From Candidatus Hodarchaeota archaeon (GTDB taxonomy: Archaea; Asgardarchaeota; Heimdallarchaeia; Hodarchaeales; YT1-057), in NCBI GenBank assembly GCA_016839955.1, contig JAEOTI010000643.1:1-13501 (forward strand): a stretch of 13,501 bases of DNA, in the 5' to 3' direction. Shown in pieces: positions 1 through 7,775 of this stretch. The position numbers were made by a program, and so were the translations under genes. The first letter of the stretch is position 1. Each line of letters opens with the position of its first letter. Below the pieces are notes generated by a model that made no database searches, was not told the origin of the DNA, and saw nothing but the letters and a program-made list of their open reading frames with translations.

Positions 1-63
1 AAATCTACTATTTTAGTCATGCTTAGAAAAGCTCAAGAAATGAGAAATAATAAAAAATGTTAA
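1..63 (+). CDS. possible C-terminal end of a truncated plus-strand gene
   Basis: Frame 1 is open from the window edge to a TAA at 61-63, giving about 20 residues ending in a basic, charged tail (RKAQEMRNNKKC). This would converge on the minus-strand gene that stops at 125. The segment is too short to assign to a family, and an open frame of this length can occur by chance, so it may equally be non-coding downstream sequence. The AT-rich stretch 64-124 between the two stops holds nothing I can name. Confidence 0.3.
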   Translation, partial: KSTILVMLRKAQEMRNNKKC

Positions 64-124
64 TATATAATAAATTTACCAGATGAATTGTTCACTAAGG
101 ATAAAATCAAGAGATATTATCACT

Positions 125-1522
125 CTATTTCATCTTATTGAAAATAAACTTCATTTTCCCAAAAGGGCGGGGAATTGACTCAACTGTTTCGAATTCAAGG
201 TGCCAAGAGGGAACATGAGCTTTAACAATTTTCTCTATTTCAATAATCTCATCTTTCGGATCCTGGTTCTCTTCAGGGACAATAAGGATTTTTATCTGAT
301 CTAAGGATGATTGAATCACCTGATATTCCCTGATTCCTGTGAAATACTCCCAGAAAATATATAGGAAATACCAACCATGGATCATTCTGCCATCGGGGGT
401 ATAAAGCATATCTGTTGATCTACCTATTATTTCTTTCAATAGTGGCAGCCCTCTGCCACAGGAACATGGATCCTCACCTTTTAATATTCCTAAATCCCCA
501 GAATCATATCGTAAAAGCGGCATTATGGGATTAAAGAGGTTTGTTGCCAAAATCTTTCCTTCTTTCCCTTCTAGAGGTGTACCTTCTTCATCAGTAACCT
601 CTAATATACTTTTTTCTGTATCGATATGAAGTCCCTCTCTCTTTTGACATTCATTTGCAGAAATACCACCATCATTTAGTCCATAAGTATCTATAACAAC
701 TGAGTCGAAATAATCCTCGATCTTTTTCCGAGTTTGAGGGAATAATTTCTCTGATGTTGTTATTATTGCTTCAGGGGAGAATACTTCATCAAAATTCTCC
801 ATTCCCCAGTTTCCAAAAGCCTCAATTGCAGAAGGATATCCACGAATAATTTTAGGTTTAAATTCCAATAACATTTGGAGTGATTGCCTCATTTTCTTTG
901 GAGATAAATCAAATGAATTAATATAACGAAGATTCCTCATCAGTTGATGCATTCTTTGTTGAAATCTAAACTTCATATTCCAGAATGGTGAAATTGATGC
1001 ACCACCGATGAAAACTATTTTATCACCAAACCTATAACCTACCCTACTCCAAGCCCTATAGGTCATTGCAGCACTTAAAAAACGGTCATATTTAGATAAA
1101 TAATAAATGAAGGGGGTTCCAGTGGTTCCTCCAGTTGATTGAATAGTGTATTTCGTTTTTTTGATATTATAGGGTAGAAATGCACTCAAATTGGCCTTAA
1201 CAAAATTTTTTGTCAGGATAGGGAGCTTTATAAGATCCTCCTTAGTTTTGAAGTTTTCTGGTGTCAGATTTCTTTCTTTGAAAAGTCTGTGATAGTATGG
1301 GATTTGATTATAACAATATTTCAAATTCCTAATTAAATTCCAATTCTGTTCTCTTCTTAATGTTTCTGGAGATACCCACTCATTTTTCATTAGATTCTTA
1401 TGGATATTAACGAATCCTGGCGAATAAATTTCGTGTGCCAAACTGAATATCATCCGGTGAAACATTATTTGACCAAGCCCTTTTGTTTCAACGTCTTTTA
1501 TGTTTCCTTGGAATAATCTCAA
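125..1522 (-). CDS. CapK/PaaK-like adenylate-forming enzyme (phenylacetate-CoA ligase family)
   Basis: Member of the ANL adenylating superfamily, PaaK/CapK branch. These enzymes activate a carboxylate as acyl-AMP, and CapK-type members occur in capsule and surface polysaccharide clusters; the substrate here cannot be read from sequence. Counting from the TTG at 1522, visible motifs are: phosphate-binding loop STGGTTGTP (129-137), ITTSEKL (254-260), DTYGLNDGG (278-286), RYDSGDLG (338-345), CSCGRGLP (353-360), IGRSTDML (366-373), and C-terminal PRPFGKMK (451-458) with the likely catalytic lysine. The 465-residue length is normal. The start is uncertain. TTG 1522 overlaps the upstream glycosyltransferase by 35 bases and its AAGAAGGA motif lies with no spacing. 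ATG 1465 or ATG 1453 would remove the overlap and lose only a polar, family-unlike leader. It is last in the minus-strand surface-glycan cluster. Confidence 0.88.
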   Translation of the reverse strand: MRLFQGNIKDVETKGLGQIMFHRMIFSLAHEIYSPGFVNIHKNLMKNEWVSPETLRREQNWNLIRNLKYCYNQIPYYHRLFKERNLTPENFKTKEDLIKLPILTKNFVKANLSAFLPYNIKKTKYTIQSTGGTTGTPFIYYLSKYDRFLSAAMTYRAWSRVGYRFGDKIVFIGGASISPFWNMKFRFQQRMHQLMRNLRYINSFDLSPKKMRQSLQMLLEFKPKIIRGYPSAIEAFGNWGMENFDEVFSPEAIITTSEKLFPQTRKKIEDYFDSVVIDTYGLNDGGISANECQKREGLHIDTEKSILEVTDEEGTPLEGKEGKILATNLFNPIMPLLRYDSGDLGILKGEDPCSCGRGLPLLKEIIGRSTDMLYTPDGRMIHGWYFLYIFWEYFTGIREYQVIQSSLDQIKILIVPEENQDPKDEIIEIEKIVKAHVPSWHLEFETVESIPRPFGKMKFIFNKMK

Positions 1523-2582
1523 TCCTTCTTAATTTTTGTTCCCATTGTTTTTTACGATAAGTGTAAGAACATTTTTCACGAATTTTCATTGCGTTTGAAG
1601 CTATTTTATTCCTCATTTCTGGATTAAGTAGAAGGGCAATTATATTTTCACTGTATAATTCAATAGCATCATAAGGTTTAATCAGAATTCCAGTTCTGCC
1701 ATTCTCAACAATATCAGAAACGTCTCCGACATCTGACGAGATGCAACAAGCTCCTGTACACATTGCTTCTGCAATTGTTGTTGGGAATCCTTCCTTAGGC
1801 GAGGTTAAGAGGAAAATCTTTGTTTCATTGTAGAGCTTATTTCGGTCTTCATTTGCAATATAACCCATAAATGTAACATTACGCGATATATTAAGATCAT
1901 TAATCATATTTTGGAGTCTTTTCTGATCTGGTCCGTCACCAGCAATTGCAAATTTGATTGGAAATTTCTCATTAACCTTTTGAATGACCTTCAACATAAT
2001 ATCTAATCCTTTTTCCTTTATATGGATTCTACCAAGAGATAGGATATCCCATTTTTTTTCAATTTCCAAAGGATAGAACTTCTCGATGTCAATTATCGAA
2101 ATTGAAGGAATAATCTTTTCAGGCTGTAATCCATACCTAATTAATTCACTCTTTGAAAATTCCCCTGTTGTTGTAATCATTTTAGCATGTTTTGCTGCTT
2201 TGAACGCAATACTTCTTGTTATCAAGTCTCTTGTGGGAGATACCGCAGTTTTCCCTTCAACTAAATGAAGAATTAACTTTTTTTTGAACATTTTAGATAG
2301 GAAATAGCTAATCATTCCTCTAGGGGACATATGAACTCCTGCGATCAAATCTATAGGTTTTATTAAACATAAGAAAGAAGCAATGATTATTAAGTAAAGG
2401 TTCATGAGGATTGGGATTCTCGCAACAGTTTGGGGAGGGTAAAAATACTTAACTTTAGGATGTGGGTATCCCTTTTTAGGCCTCAAAACCAAGACATGTT
2501 CTATACTAGATATAGATGCCCAGGTATGAGTGAAAGTAGCTGCAATATCGTCAGTCATTCTTACATTAATTAAGATATTCAA
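1488..2582 (-). CDS. GT4-family glycosyltransferase (GT-B fold)
   Basis: Retaining GT-B glycosyltransferase that would transfer a sugar from a nucleotide-sugar donor onto a cytoplasmic lipid- or glycan-linked acceptor. The 364 residues are full length. The N-terminal Rossmann half contains a hydrophobic helix (about 58-76) likely to touch the membrane. The C-terminal donor domain shows LGRIHIKEKGLD (183-194), AGDGP (214-218) and the EX7E motif EGFPTTIAE (264-272), followed by the SSDVGDVSDIVENGRTG block typical of the family. TTG 2582 is preferred over ATG 2558 because it keeps the first beta strand (NILINVR), and an AGAGGT sequence lies about 10 bases upstream. The start overlaps the stop of a possible small ORF (TTGA). 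Downstream it overlaps the CapK-like gene, and both probably act in the same surface-glycan pathway. Confidence 0.93.
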   Translation of the reverse strand: MNILINVRMTDDIAATFTHTWASISSIEHVLVLRPKKGYPHPKVKYFYPPQTVARIPILMNLYLIIIASFLCLIKPIDLIAGVHMSPRGMISYFLSKMFKKKLILHLVEGKTAVSPTRDLITRSIAFKAAKHAKMITTTGEFSKSELIRYGLQPEKIIPSISIIDIEKFYPLEIEKKWDILSLGRIHIKEKGLDIMLKVIQKVNEKFPIKFAIAGDGPDQKRLQNMINDLNISRNVTFMGYIANEDRNKLYNETKIFLLTSPKEGFPTTIAEAMCTGACCISSDVGDVSDIVENGRTGILIKPYDAIELYSENIIALLLNPEMRNKIASNAMKIREKCSYTYRKKQWEQKLRRIEIIPRKHKRR

Positions 2583-2683
2583 TTAATCATTAACCTCTTG
2601 AAATCAGCTATCCAATAGTTTTTTATTTTATACAGATGAAAAACATCAGTTTTAGTTCTTCTAAATTCTTTTAGAATTTTCAT
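2579..2683 (-). CDS. possible 34-residue small ORF coupled to the GT4 gene
   Basis: ATG 2683 to TGA 2579-2581 encodes a basic, aromatic peptide (MKILKEFRRTKTDVF... ending FKRLMIN). Its TGA overlaps the TTG start of the glycosyltransferase as TTGA, an arrangement usual for translational coupling. Against it, the only Shine-Dalgarno-like sequence (AAGGA) lies about 15 bases from the ATG. The same frame stays open upstream for 16 codons (ACGRFTNDDIRISSII) back to a TAA inside the end of the fusion gene, so it could be the tail of a decayed gene. Its THL/TDVF...L-aromatic-K-I pattern loosely resembles the end of the fusion protein (TTHLSLWKIYK), so a remnant of a duplicated GT-C tail is possible. 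I do not recognise a family. Confidence 0.3.
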   Translation of the reverse strand: MKILKEFRRTKTDVFHLYKIKNYWIADFKRLMIN

Positions 2684-2708
2684 GATTATACTTGAAATCC
2701 TTATATCA

Positions 2709-5700
2709 TCATTTGTAAATCTTCCACAAGCTTAGATGTGTTGTGTTGAGAACACTCTCGGCGTAAGGTAACAAAGGACTTGATGATTCTTTCATTGAAT
2801 GGATGAATAGAGAAAAGAAACCAGAACCCCAAGAAGTGATACAGAGATCACTATCCCTATAAGTGACGAAATATTCAAGGTTTGTTACGTTCATTATTTC
2901 TTTGCTTACTGTAGAATCGATTTCATGTCTTAAAAGTGAGTACCAGATACGTGTTGCTTTTTCATACATTGGATTTTCATGTTGAAACTGAAATATGTAT
3001 TGTTGAAACCAATCGGTCACATTTGACAGAGTGGAGTTCTTCAGAACAGATTCTTTAGATATAGCGCCTGATATTAACAGAGAAATTCCGGAACTCTCAA
3101 AACATAGCCATCCTGAGTATGCTGCTATTCTTAATTCTAGCTCGGAGTTACGATACGCAGAAAAAAAGCCTGTAGGGGCTTGTGACTTCAAGTAATTAGC
3201 AATTGTAATTTCTTCTTCTGAGATATATTTTAAGGGGAATTCGATTTCAGGTGAGGGTGTTAATCTTACTTGGACAAGAATAAAAGAATGAGCTAAAATT
3301 GTCATTAAAAAGAACACAACAGATATTCTGCTTAATTGTTCCTTACTCAAAGCTTTTAAAGGTCTTGTTACTTCAAAAATCCTTTGAATGAACGCTAAAA
3401 TAAATAAGATAATTGCAAAAAAGGTGAAAATGAATAGAAGTAAGGGAATAGATCTTTGTGTTTGATAAATGAATACCCAGAATACAATTAAGAATATTCC
3501 TAAAAACCAACTAAAAATCGACCTTAATTTAGAGTTCTGTAAAACTATAGATAATCCTCTTACACCAAGGATTGAAATTATTGGAATGAGTACAAAGGCC
3601 ATATAAGAAGGATTATTCAGGGTTATTATGAATGGAGTTAAGAGAAAAACTAGAAATAAGTCTGATAATCGCCCTTCCACTTCTTTTTGAGCGTTTGAAA
3701 TCAATGTATAGATTATTCTAATTATAACAAAGAAGATGATTATTCCCCATGCTAATCCATAATCAAGGATTTGTTGAAAAATCGTATTTAGTTCTTCTAG
3801 CGGGAATCCTATGTCAATTGGATCAATATAATTGGATGGAACTAGAGGATTTATTAAACCTAAAAAATAGATAATTGGCCAAATCACAAGAATAATTCTT
3901 CGGGAAGTCCACGTTAACAGATCAGAAAATACAATCCCTTTATTAATTGAAATTTCTTCCATCAACAGAATCCAAGTAGCAAAGATTAATGTAACGAAGA
4001 AAAACAATAGGAAGGGTACTGCCATTCTATGGAATAGGTTCAAGGATAGTAAAGTGATCAGACTCTTTACCAAGTCTGAGACTCTTTTATTTATTCTCCA
4101 CCTATTAAGATACACAAAAACCAGAGGTACAAGAGCTAGAAATGGCGTTCTTGCTGTAGTACTGAAATAAGTGAAACGTAATAAAATCGGAATGCTTGTA
4201 TAGAGAACACCACCTATAATAATATCAAGAGGGTCATCATTAAACTCTTTTATCATTAAAGTGGAAGTATAGCTTGTCACAAGACAAAAACTGATCGTAA
4301 AAAGATGGGTTGCTAATGGAATATTTCCACCTGTGAGAATCAGCATTATTGCAATAATAAGAGGTGTTCCAATTGGATATCCCGAAAAAGAGAAAAGACC
4401 TAGAATGGATAGAGGATGGACTAAGAATAGCTCCGCATTTCCTAGAATAATTTGTTGAGCTTGCCACATGGCTTGAAATCCATCAGCACCAGCAACATTT
4501 GGTATTAATGGTATACGTATAAGCAAAGAAACTCCTAATACAACGAGAAAAGGAATCATACTCTTAGGAATTTTTTCAAATAATTCTGAAACTTTGCCAA
4601 TAAATCGTGGGTATTTAGTTATTGAGGAAACCATAGTTTGTTGGAAAACCAGGAATTTCTTAATTATAGACTCCCAAGAATTTTGTATCATTTGTATTTT
4701 TGTCTTTTGTGCTTTTCTAGATTTAATCCGTGTTAGATGGCGATGAACCAGGGATTCAGCTTCGCTTTTTTCCTGTATATTATCTAGAGTCTGTCCTGTT
4801 TTCATTATTATTACTATAACAGCTATAATCATTATTCCAATAATTACTACCAAGTTTGTTTCAGGTGTGATTTTGATTCCTGCAATATAGCTTTTCCTAA
4901 AAGGACTCGTTTCGATTGTCATTATTAGTGTTCCCATCATAGCTCCAACAATGCTCGCAATAAGACCAATAACGGTCATTTGAGTCGTTATTATGGAATT
5001 AACCTGTTTATTAGAACCACCTATTGTTTTTACTAAGAATAAATTATCTGCATTTGAGGAGATTGGATGAGAAATTACTGATGAAACACTTAACAATGAG
5101 AGACCTGCGATAGCTATGACCAGGGCAATTAACGCTGTTTCAATGATTTCCAGAGTAGTATTGAGAAAATCAGACAAATATTCAGCAGATTCAATAACCG
5201 CAATATTAACTTGCCCTCTCCATTTTCCAATTTTAAAATCAAATAAAGTGCCTGGATCGAGATTTAATCTAAGGACAGTTCGATTTTCTCCTTCGACAAG
5301 GGGTATTTTAAATAGAAATTCGAGATTTTCATCAGGTGCAGGTACAGTTATATCTACCTCATAAATCCCCCATGGTAAATCTGGAAATACTATTTCAGCG
5401 TTTTCAGAAGTTATTCCACTTGCTTTGTTACCGAAGAGATTATTCTCAACTTCTATTGTCACACTTGATATTCCTTGTCCTACTGAATCTTCAACTCTGA
5501 TAATCAACGTTCCTCTAAGATCAAACACACTCTCAAATAGAAATGCTTGACTGTGCTCGAAGTATGGTAAGGTTTTGTTTAAAAAATGATATAATTTTCT
5601 TATTTCAAGACGATAAGCTCCTTTTGGCACATATAATAGTGCTGTTCCATTCTCATCAGTAAAAGTCTCTGTAAAAAAACCATCGCCTTCTTTCATGTTG

Positions 5701-7775
5701 ACTACACTGATTAATGTTCCATTTATTGGATTTCCACTTGAAGTTCTCGTTGAGATATTCAATTTGACCGTTCCGAGAGGGATATTAACCATGGTTGTTC
5801 TTAGTGATTTATTTACTTCGACCTCATCATCCCAAGTAAATTCTCCATATGTTGCATTAATTCTATATCTCCCTAGATCTATCTCAATTTGTTTTGTGCC
5901 ATTTTCAAGTGTTTCAGTATCATGTATTATATCACTTCGATTAAGTGGATTGTACAATAATATACTGCAACCAGATAATCCTGTGGCATTTGGAATATCT
6001 GCTGTTTCATTGTAAACTTCTGTACCATTAAATACTTTGATTTCAAACCAATATTGGTCTATAAAACTCAGATTAATGCTAGTAGGTTTCCTGAAAAAGA
6101 GAGTATCATTAGTAATGGTATTGTTAATGGGATGTTCTACTTTTATTGTATAATTAACTCCAGTTTCCAAGTTAAATTTAGCCACACCATCAATATTGGT
6201 TATGTTTGAATTTGAAAACTCTCCATTAGTATATATGGAAACATTAGCTCCTCGTAGAACACTATCATTGAAGTCATAGAGAGTTATATTTAGTTCTCCC
6301 TTTCCAACAAATAATGTAGGTGGTTGAGTAGGAATTTTTTGATCCCAAATTCTTGTGATTTCATCAACGGTATAATTGACTATATAGGTTCCAGAATTGG
6401 CTAAATATTTTTTGTCCCTTACTGATGCATTATATGAAGAATCCCTAATTATTAATTCTTGTGTGCTTGAGTTTCGCAATTCCAATATTCCATTAATTAC
6501 ATCACTGTACTCACCTCCGCCCCTTGAGCGTGATGCATTTTTTACTATAAGGTAAAAGGAGTTCTCAATTGCGACATCTTCCTGCCACGTCTGATTCAAT
6601 TTTTTCTGAAATGTTTGAGTAAAATTCTTATATTTAACTCGGCCAATATAATATTCTTCTTTTAAGTCAAAGATTGCAAGACCATCTACTGATGTTCTAC
6701 GAGTCTCTATTGCAGAGTTATTGAACCTTTCTTCAACACTTACAGCTGCATTATAAGCAGGTTGGCCATTAAAAGTCACATTGACTGTAAGCTCATGATT
6801 ACTCCTACCAACTGTTAGTTCTGTTATTGGAATGTTTGGCCCGTTTACAAATACATCTTCAGGTGGACTTTGTTCCGTAAAGGAGGGGATAGATATTAAG
6901 CGATAAGATCCAAAGGGTAACACGAAAGTTGTTTCATATTTCTCATCTAGGTTCTGTGTCGCTATTACTTCTCCTGCTAAACTATAAACCAATACTGGTT
7001 GTCCAGGAAGATTGCTGTCAAGTGTTGGATCCTCACAACGTACCAGAACTCGTACAGGATATTCAGAATTTATTATATCAGCTAGTTCTGTTTTTGATAT
7101 TTCATCTAGATCCACCTTTACTCTTATGAAGGTCACTTTGTCAGCTGATCTGCCCGTCAGTGATTGAGCAGTCTTTAAAGGAAGAATTATTTCCGAGTCT
7201 ATTGGAGTACTAGTGTTTATTATACCATCTATCGTTACTTCTAGTGTCATTGGAGTTAGCGTACTCACTAGTATTAATTTGTCCCCTATGTTCTTATTTC
7301 GATCATTTACAAAATCTATTCCTGCTATAGCTCCAAATTTATTTGATTGATTAAGAAAACAGTTTCCTTCAATATCATCTGATGATATATTACTAATAGT
7401 CAGAAAATCATTGGTTAATCCTCTGATGATAATTGCTTCATCATCCATATTCTGGGCTATTACTACTCCCAAAACTTCAGCACTAACGCCTTTAACTCCT
7501 TCTAATCTTTTAATATCCTCTATTAGCGAATAATCCACACTTCCAGTTAAAGGGGTCGCTGCATCAGGTGGAGTAACAACGAGAATATCTTCCGTGTCCC
7601 CCAAGAAGAATTCTGTTGGTCTTATTCCTATAACGAATGCACCTATTGATGCTGAAGTCATCGAGATTAATATTACAGCAATTATGAATAACCAAAGATC
7701 CTTAATTGGTAAAATTTTCACTCTTGCCAGTTCTACCAATCGAAAGAATCGTAATCGCATTTTTATACTAGTCAC
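2709..7775 (-). CDS. FtsX/MacB-type permease with Ig-like ectodomain fused to a GT-C-type membrane glycosyltransferase
   Basis: Giant 1688-residue polytopic membrane protein that looks like two proteins in one frame. Residues 27-51 are a first transmembrane helix. Residues ~55-240 follow the MacB periplasmic-core pattern (IKRLEGVKGVSAEV, an I-I-RGL block, NIGDKLIL, EIILPLKTAQSL). Residues ~255-855 hold about six Ig/transthyretin-like modules with G-x-Y/F-x-L hairpins (FGSYRLISIP, KGAYRLEIRK, WGIYEVDITV). Helices at ~872-895, 929-953 and 972-992 complete an FtsX permease. After a basic cytosolic linker (VHRHLTRIKSRKAQK), residues ~1072-1500 hold about 13 helices with GT-C signatures: RIPLIPN, acidic D1098 in the first outer loop (GADGF), and YPIGTP (1133-1138). 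Residues ~1505-1688 form an extracytoplasmic domain. GTG 7775 overlaps the upstream permease stop (GTGA); ATG 7760 is the alternative start. Family halves are well supported; the combined function is inferred. Confidence 0.85.
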   Translation of the reverse strand: MTSIKMRLRFFRLVELARVKILPIKDLWLFIIAVILISMTSASIGAFVIGIRPTEFFLGDTEDILVVTPPDAATPLTGSVDYSLIEDIKRLEGVKGVSAEVLGVVIAQNMDDEAIIIRGLTNDFLTISNISSDDIEGNCFLNQSNKFGAIAGIDFVNDRNKNIGDKLILVSTLTPMTLEVTIDGIINTSTPIDSEIILPLKTAQSLTGRSADKVTFIRVKVDLDEISKTELADIINSEYPVRVLVRCEDPTLDSNLPGQPVLVYSLAGEVIATQNLDEKYETTFVLPFGSYRLISIPSFTEQSPPEDVFVNGPNIPITELTVGRSNHELTVNVTFNGQPAYNAAVSVEERFNNSAIETRRTSVDGLAIFDLKEEYYIGRVKYKNFTQTFQKKLNQTWQEDVAIENSFYLIVKNASRSRGGGEYSDVINGILELRNSSTQELIIRDSSYNASVRDKKYLANSGTYIVNYTVDEITRIWDQKIPTQPPTLFVGKGELNITLYDFNDSVLRGANVSIYTNGEFSNSNITNIDGVAKFNLETGVNYTIKVEHPINNTITNDTLFFRKPTSINLSFIDQYWFEIKVFNGTEVYNETADIPNATGLSGCSILLYNPLNRSDIIHDTETLENGTKQIEIDLGRYRINATYGEFTWDDEVEVNKSLRTTMVNIPLGTVKLNISTRTSSGNPINGTLISVVNMKEGDGFFTETFTDENGTALLYVPKGAYRLEIRKLYHFLNKTLPYFEHSQAFLFESVFDLRGTLIIRVEDSVGQGISSVTIEVENNLFGNKASGITSENAEIVFPDLPWGIYEVDITVPAPDENLEFLFKIPLVEGENRTVLRLNLDPGTLFDFKIGKWRGQVNIAVIESAEYLSDFLNTTLEIIETALIALVIAIAGLSLLSVSSVISHPISSNADNLFLVKTIGGSNKQVNSIITTQMTVIGLIASIVGAMMGTLIMTIETSPFRKSYIAGIKITPETNLVVIIGIMIIAVIVIIMKTGQTLDNIQEKSEAESLVHRHLTRIKSRKAQKTKIQMIQNSWESIIKKFLVFQQTMVSSITKYPRFIGKVSELFEKIPKSMIPFLVVLGVSLLIRIPLIPNVAGADGFQAMWQAQQIILGNAELFLVHPLSILGLFSFSGYPIGTPLIIAIMLILTGGNIPLATHLFTISFCLVTSYTSTLMIKEFNDDPLDIIIGGVLYTSIPILLRFTYFSTTARTPFLALVPLVFVYLNRWRINKRVSDLVKSLITLLSLNLFHRMAVPFLLFFFVTLIFATWILLMEEISINKGIVFSDLLTWTSRRIILVIWPIIYFLGLINPLVPSNYIDPIDIGFPLEELNTIFQQILDYGLAWGIIIFFVIIRIIYTLISNAQKEVEGRLSDLFLVFLLTPFIITLNNPSYMAFVLIPIISILGVRGLSIVLQNSKLRSIFSWFLGIFLIVFWVFIYQTQRSIPLLLFIFTFFAIILFILAFIQRIFEVTRPLKALSKEQLSRISVVFFLMTILAHSFILVQVRLTPSPEIEFPLKYISEEEITIANYLKSQAPTGFFSAYRNSELELRIAAYSGWLCFESSGISLLISGAISKESVLKNSTLSNVTDWFQQYIFQFQHENPMYEKATRIWYSLLRHEIDSTVSKEIMNVTNLEYFVTYRDSDLCITSWGSGFFSLFIHSMKESSSPLLPYAESVLNTTHLSLWKIYK
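2712..4562 (-). other. GT-C-type glycosyltransferase portion of the fusion
   Basis: Encodes residues ~1072-1688. The first helix (1073-1091) ends in R-I-P and is followed by an outer loop with D1098, an amphipathic QAMWQAQQIILG segment and then YPIGTPLIIA. This order (acidic loop, A-x-x-I-x-x-G, YP-G-PL) is that of archaeal GT-C enzymes, which use polyprenyl-phosphate sugars on the outer face of the membrane. A later SLNLFHRMAVPFLL helix matches the TH(H)xxxxxL helix of the same proteins. The C-terminal domain opens with EEEITIANYLKSQAPTGFF, like the A-x-x-W/Y-L-x-x-x-x-P start of GT-C tail domains. The exact donor and acceptor cannot be read. Confidence 0.65.
5211..7013 (-). other. Ig/transthyretin-like ectodomain insert with about 30 N-glycosylation sequons
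   Basis: Encodes residues ~255-855, placed between the MacB-type core and the second FtsX helix, so it should lie outside the cell. It repeats a beta-sandwich pattern in which a D/N-G turn precedes a strand ending in G-x-Y (for example NIDGVAKFNLETGVNYTIKV and DENGTALLYVPKGAYRLEIR). This resembles carboxypeptidase regulatory-like or other extracellular beta-sandwich modules. Together with the adjoining core it contains roughly thirty N-X-S/T sequons, counted by eye, consistent with a heavily N-glycosylated archaeal surface segment. Confidence 0.6.

Noticed and set aside
46..124. T-rich minus-strand sequence after the CapK-like stop as a terminator
   Set aside because: There is a T-rich stretch but no stem, and the whole region is AT-rich, so it cannot be told from background.
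691..834. YGLNDGG in the CapK-like protein, with Asp where PaaK enzymes usually have Glu (YGLSE), as a lost catalytic residue
   Set aside because: The surrounding block and all other motifs are intact, and YGLNDGG followed by an EC-x-x-x-x-G-L-H-I-D stretch is, as I recall, a normal CapK-branch variant.
4240..4467. Minus-strand 75-residue ORF in another frame within the GT-C region
   Set aside because: It is fully contained in the fusion frame, whose translation is a coherent polytopic membrane protein.
5695..6015. Plus-strand 106-residue ORF, the longest antisense ORF over the fusion gene
   Set aside because: It is antisense to the Ig-like modules, has no ribosome-binding site I can see and no recognisable domain. 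Long shadow frames are expected opposite Ser/Asn/Thr-rich coding sequence.
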